Origin: an uncultured Hungatella sp.
GTDB lineage: Bacteria; Bacillota; Clostridia; Lachnospirales; Lachnospiraceae
Assembly: GCA_949879795.1 (NCBI GenBank)
Contig: CATLBR010000012.1
Coordinates: forward strand, 21,826-85,825
Length of the DNA: 64,000 nucleotides
Reading direction: 5' to 3'
Positions 63,181-64,000 of the stretch are shown one piece after another (the stretch's first letter is position 1; each line of letters starts with the position of its first letter). The position numbers and the translations under genes were made by a program. Below the pieces are notes generated by a model. That model made no database searches, was not told the DNA's origin, and worked only from the letters and a program-made list of their open reading frames with translations.

Positions 63181-64000
63181 ATGGAGCAGAAACTTTTTAC
63201 GAAAAATTTTACACTCCTTGTACTGGGGCAGGCAAGTTCTTTGTTTGGCAATTATATCCTGCGTCTGGCGCTGTCCATGTATGTGTTGGAGGTGACGGGG
63301 GCGGCGGCTGTGTTCGCGGGGATTTTATCTATTGCGACGATTCCGACGATCCTTTTGTCCCCCATTGGAGGAATCCTGGCTGACAGGGCGGACCGGAGGA
63401 ATATCATGGTAGCGCTGGATACGCTGACGGGAATGTCCGTCTTATGCGCGGCGGTCTTTTTGGCCGGGGACAATGCTGTTGTAGTGATCAGCGTGCTGCT
63501 GGTGATATTCTCTGTTCTTGGGGCGTTTGAAACGCCTACGGCGCAGGCGTGTATCCCGCGGATGTTGGCAGGCGATAACATTATTAAGGGAAACGCGGTG
63601 GTAAACCAGGTGGCGTCCATTTCTTATCTGATCGCGCCTTTGCTGGGTGGTATCTTATATTCTGCTGTTGGCCTGAAGCCTGTGATGTACGCAAGTGTCG
63701 TATGCTTTTTTGTCACGGTGATATTTGAATGCTTCATCAAATTGGGTCATCAGGCCAGGGAGTTTCAGGGAAATGTTTTGTCCATGGTAAAAAATGATTT
63801 TTCCGGCAGTATCCGTTTTATCATGAAGGAGCGGCCGGATATCATGAAGCTGCTGCTTCTGGCGGCATTCTCATGCTTTTTTGTCATGGGGGTTACGCTG
63901 GTGGGGCTGCCCTTTCTTGTGCGGGCTGTGCTTGGCCTGGACGCGAAATTTTATGGCGGGGCGGAGAGTGCGATGGCGGTTGCCACTATTTTGGGAAGTA
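63181..64000 (+). CDS. MFS transporter (C-terminus off window)
   Basis: 273 codons visible from ATG 63181 (AAGGAGTAGCGG upstream), open to the window edge. Seven hydrophobic segments seen so far. The motif GGILADRADRRNIMV between helices 2 and 3 is MFS motif A, of the MFS_3/enterobactin-exporter-like kind. Together with the TetR gene it suggests an inducible efflux system. Substrate unknown. Confidence 0.9.
   Translation, partial: MEQKLFTKNFTLLVLGQASSLFGNYILRLALSMYVLEVTGAAAVFAGILSIATIPTILLSPIGGILADRADRRNIMVALDTLTGMSVLCAAVFLAGDNAVVVISVLLVIFSVLGAFETPTAQACIPRMLAGDNIIKGNAVVNQVASISYLIAPLLGGILYSAVGLKPVMYASVVCFFVTVIFECFIKLGHQAREFQGNVLSMVKNDFSGSIRFIMKERPDIMKLLLLAAFSCFFVMGVTLVGLPFLVRAVLGLDAKFYGGAESAMAVATILGS

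Overview
The window looks like chromosome of a flagellated, anaerobic Gram-positive gut clostridium of the Lachnospiraceae type. This is inferred from T-box leaders on pheS and thrS, the secG-rnr-smpB-ssrA cluster, choline-binding-type wall repeats, sigma-28-like promoters on flagellar genes, strong AGGAGG ribosome sites, and host genes of moderately high GC. Species cannot be fixed from sequence reading alone. No tRNA, rRNA, CRISPR array or intact transposase was seen.

Layout. 1-9.7 kb is flagellar: a leftward flgM-flgN-flgK operon (flgK runs off the window) faces a rightward operon with a YlqG/FliK-like protein, a stand-alone FlhB C-terminal domain, two secreted wall-repeat proteins, a lytic transglycosylase, a PilZ c-di-GMP receptor and a family 2 glycosyltransferase. 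9.8-20.4 kb is housekeeping: T-box-pheS-pheT-MATE, enolase, secG, RNase R, SmpB and tmRNA. 20.4-22.3 kb is an AT-rich two-gene cassette just behind tmRNA, an OLD/AAA_15-type ATPase overlapping a small PD-(D/E)xK-like protein, which resembles a defence module. 23.1-23.7 kb is a GC-rich structured and tandem repeat block. 23.7-30.4 kb holds YczE- and YitT-type membrane proteins, ilvE, an AEC transporter, T-box-thrS and DUF523.

31.7-45.2 kb is a flagellin and flagellin-modification island: two flagellins, a GT11 fucosyltransferase-like protein and three large GT2/TPR glycosyltransferases, one fused to a second glycosyltransferase. Inside it sit an Rpn-like nuclease and an unfamiliar three-gene operon (37.7-41.2 kb): a two-helix membrane protein, a protein with a phosphoribosyltransferase-like motif, and a protein I do not recognise. 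That operon is my best candidate for an undescribed system.

45.2-54.2 kb and 61.0-61.7 kb are a graveyard of mobile or accessory DNA: broken Fic, SymE-like toxin, frameshifted ParA with intact ParB, GNAT, metallo-hydrolase, CAT, truncated HxlR and HEAT genes, an aldo/keto reductase chimera and a broken RelBE. A CAT gene with a remnant of its upstream GNAT neighbour occurs twice about 10.5 kb apart. Between the copies are an intact beta-glucoside PTS/phospho-beta-glucosidase operon, a LysR regulator, and a Crp/Fnr regulator next to thioredoxin and ferredoxin genes. Both of those target promoters carry an identical operator palindrome at the same distance from the -10. The window ends in a TetR regulator and a truncated MFS exporter.

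Dispersed non-coding elements add a further layer: a four-copy family of about 105 bp with two hairpins (17072, 24483, 27016, 31414), and a second family with a long hairpin plus a conserved multi-hairpin core (11351, 23221).
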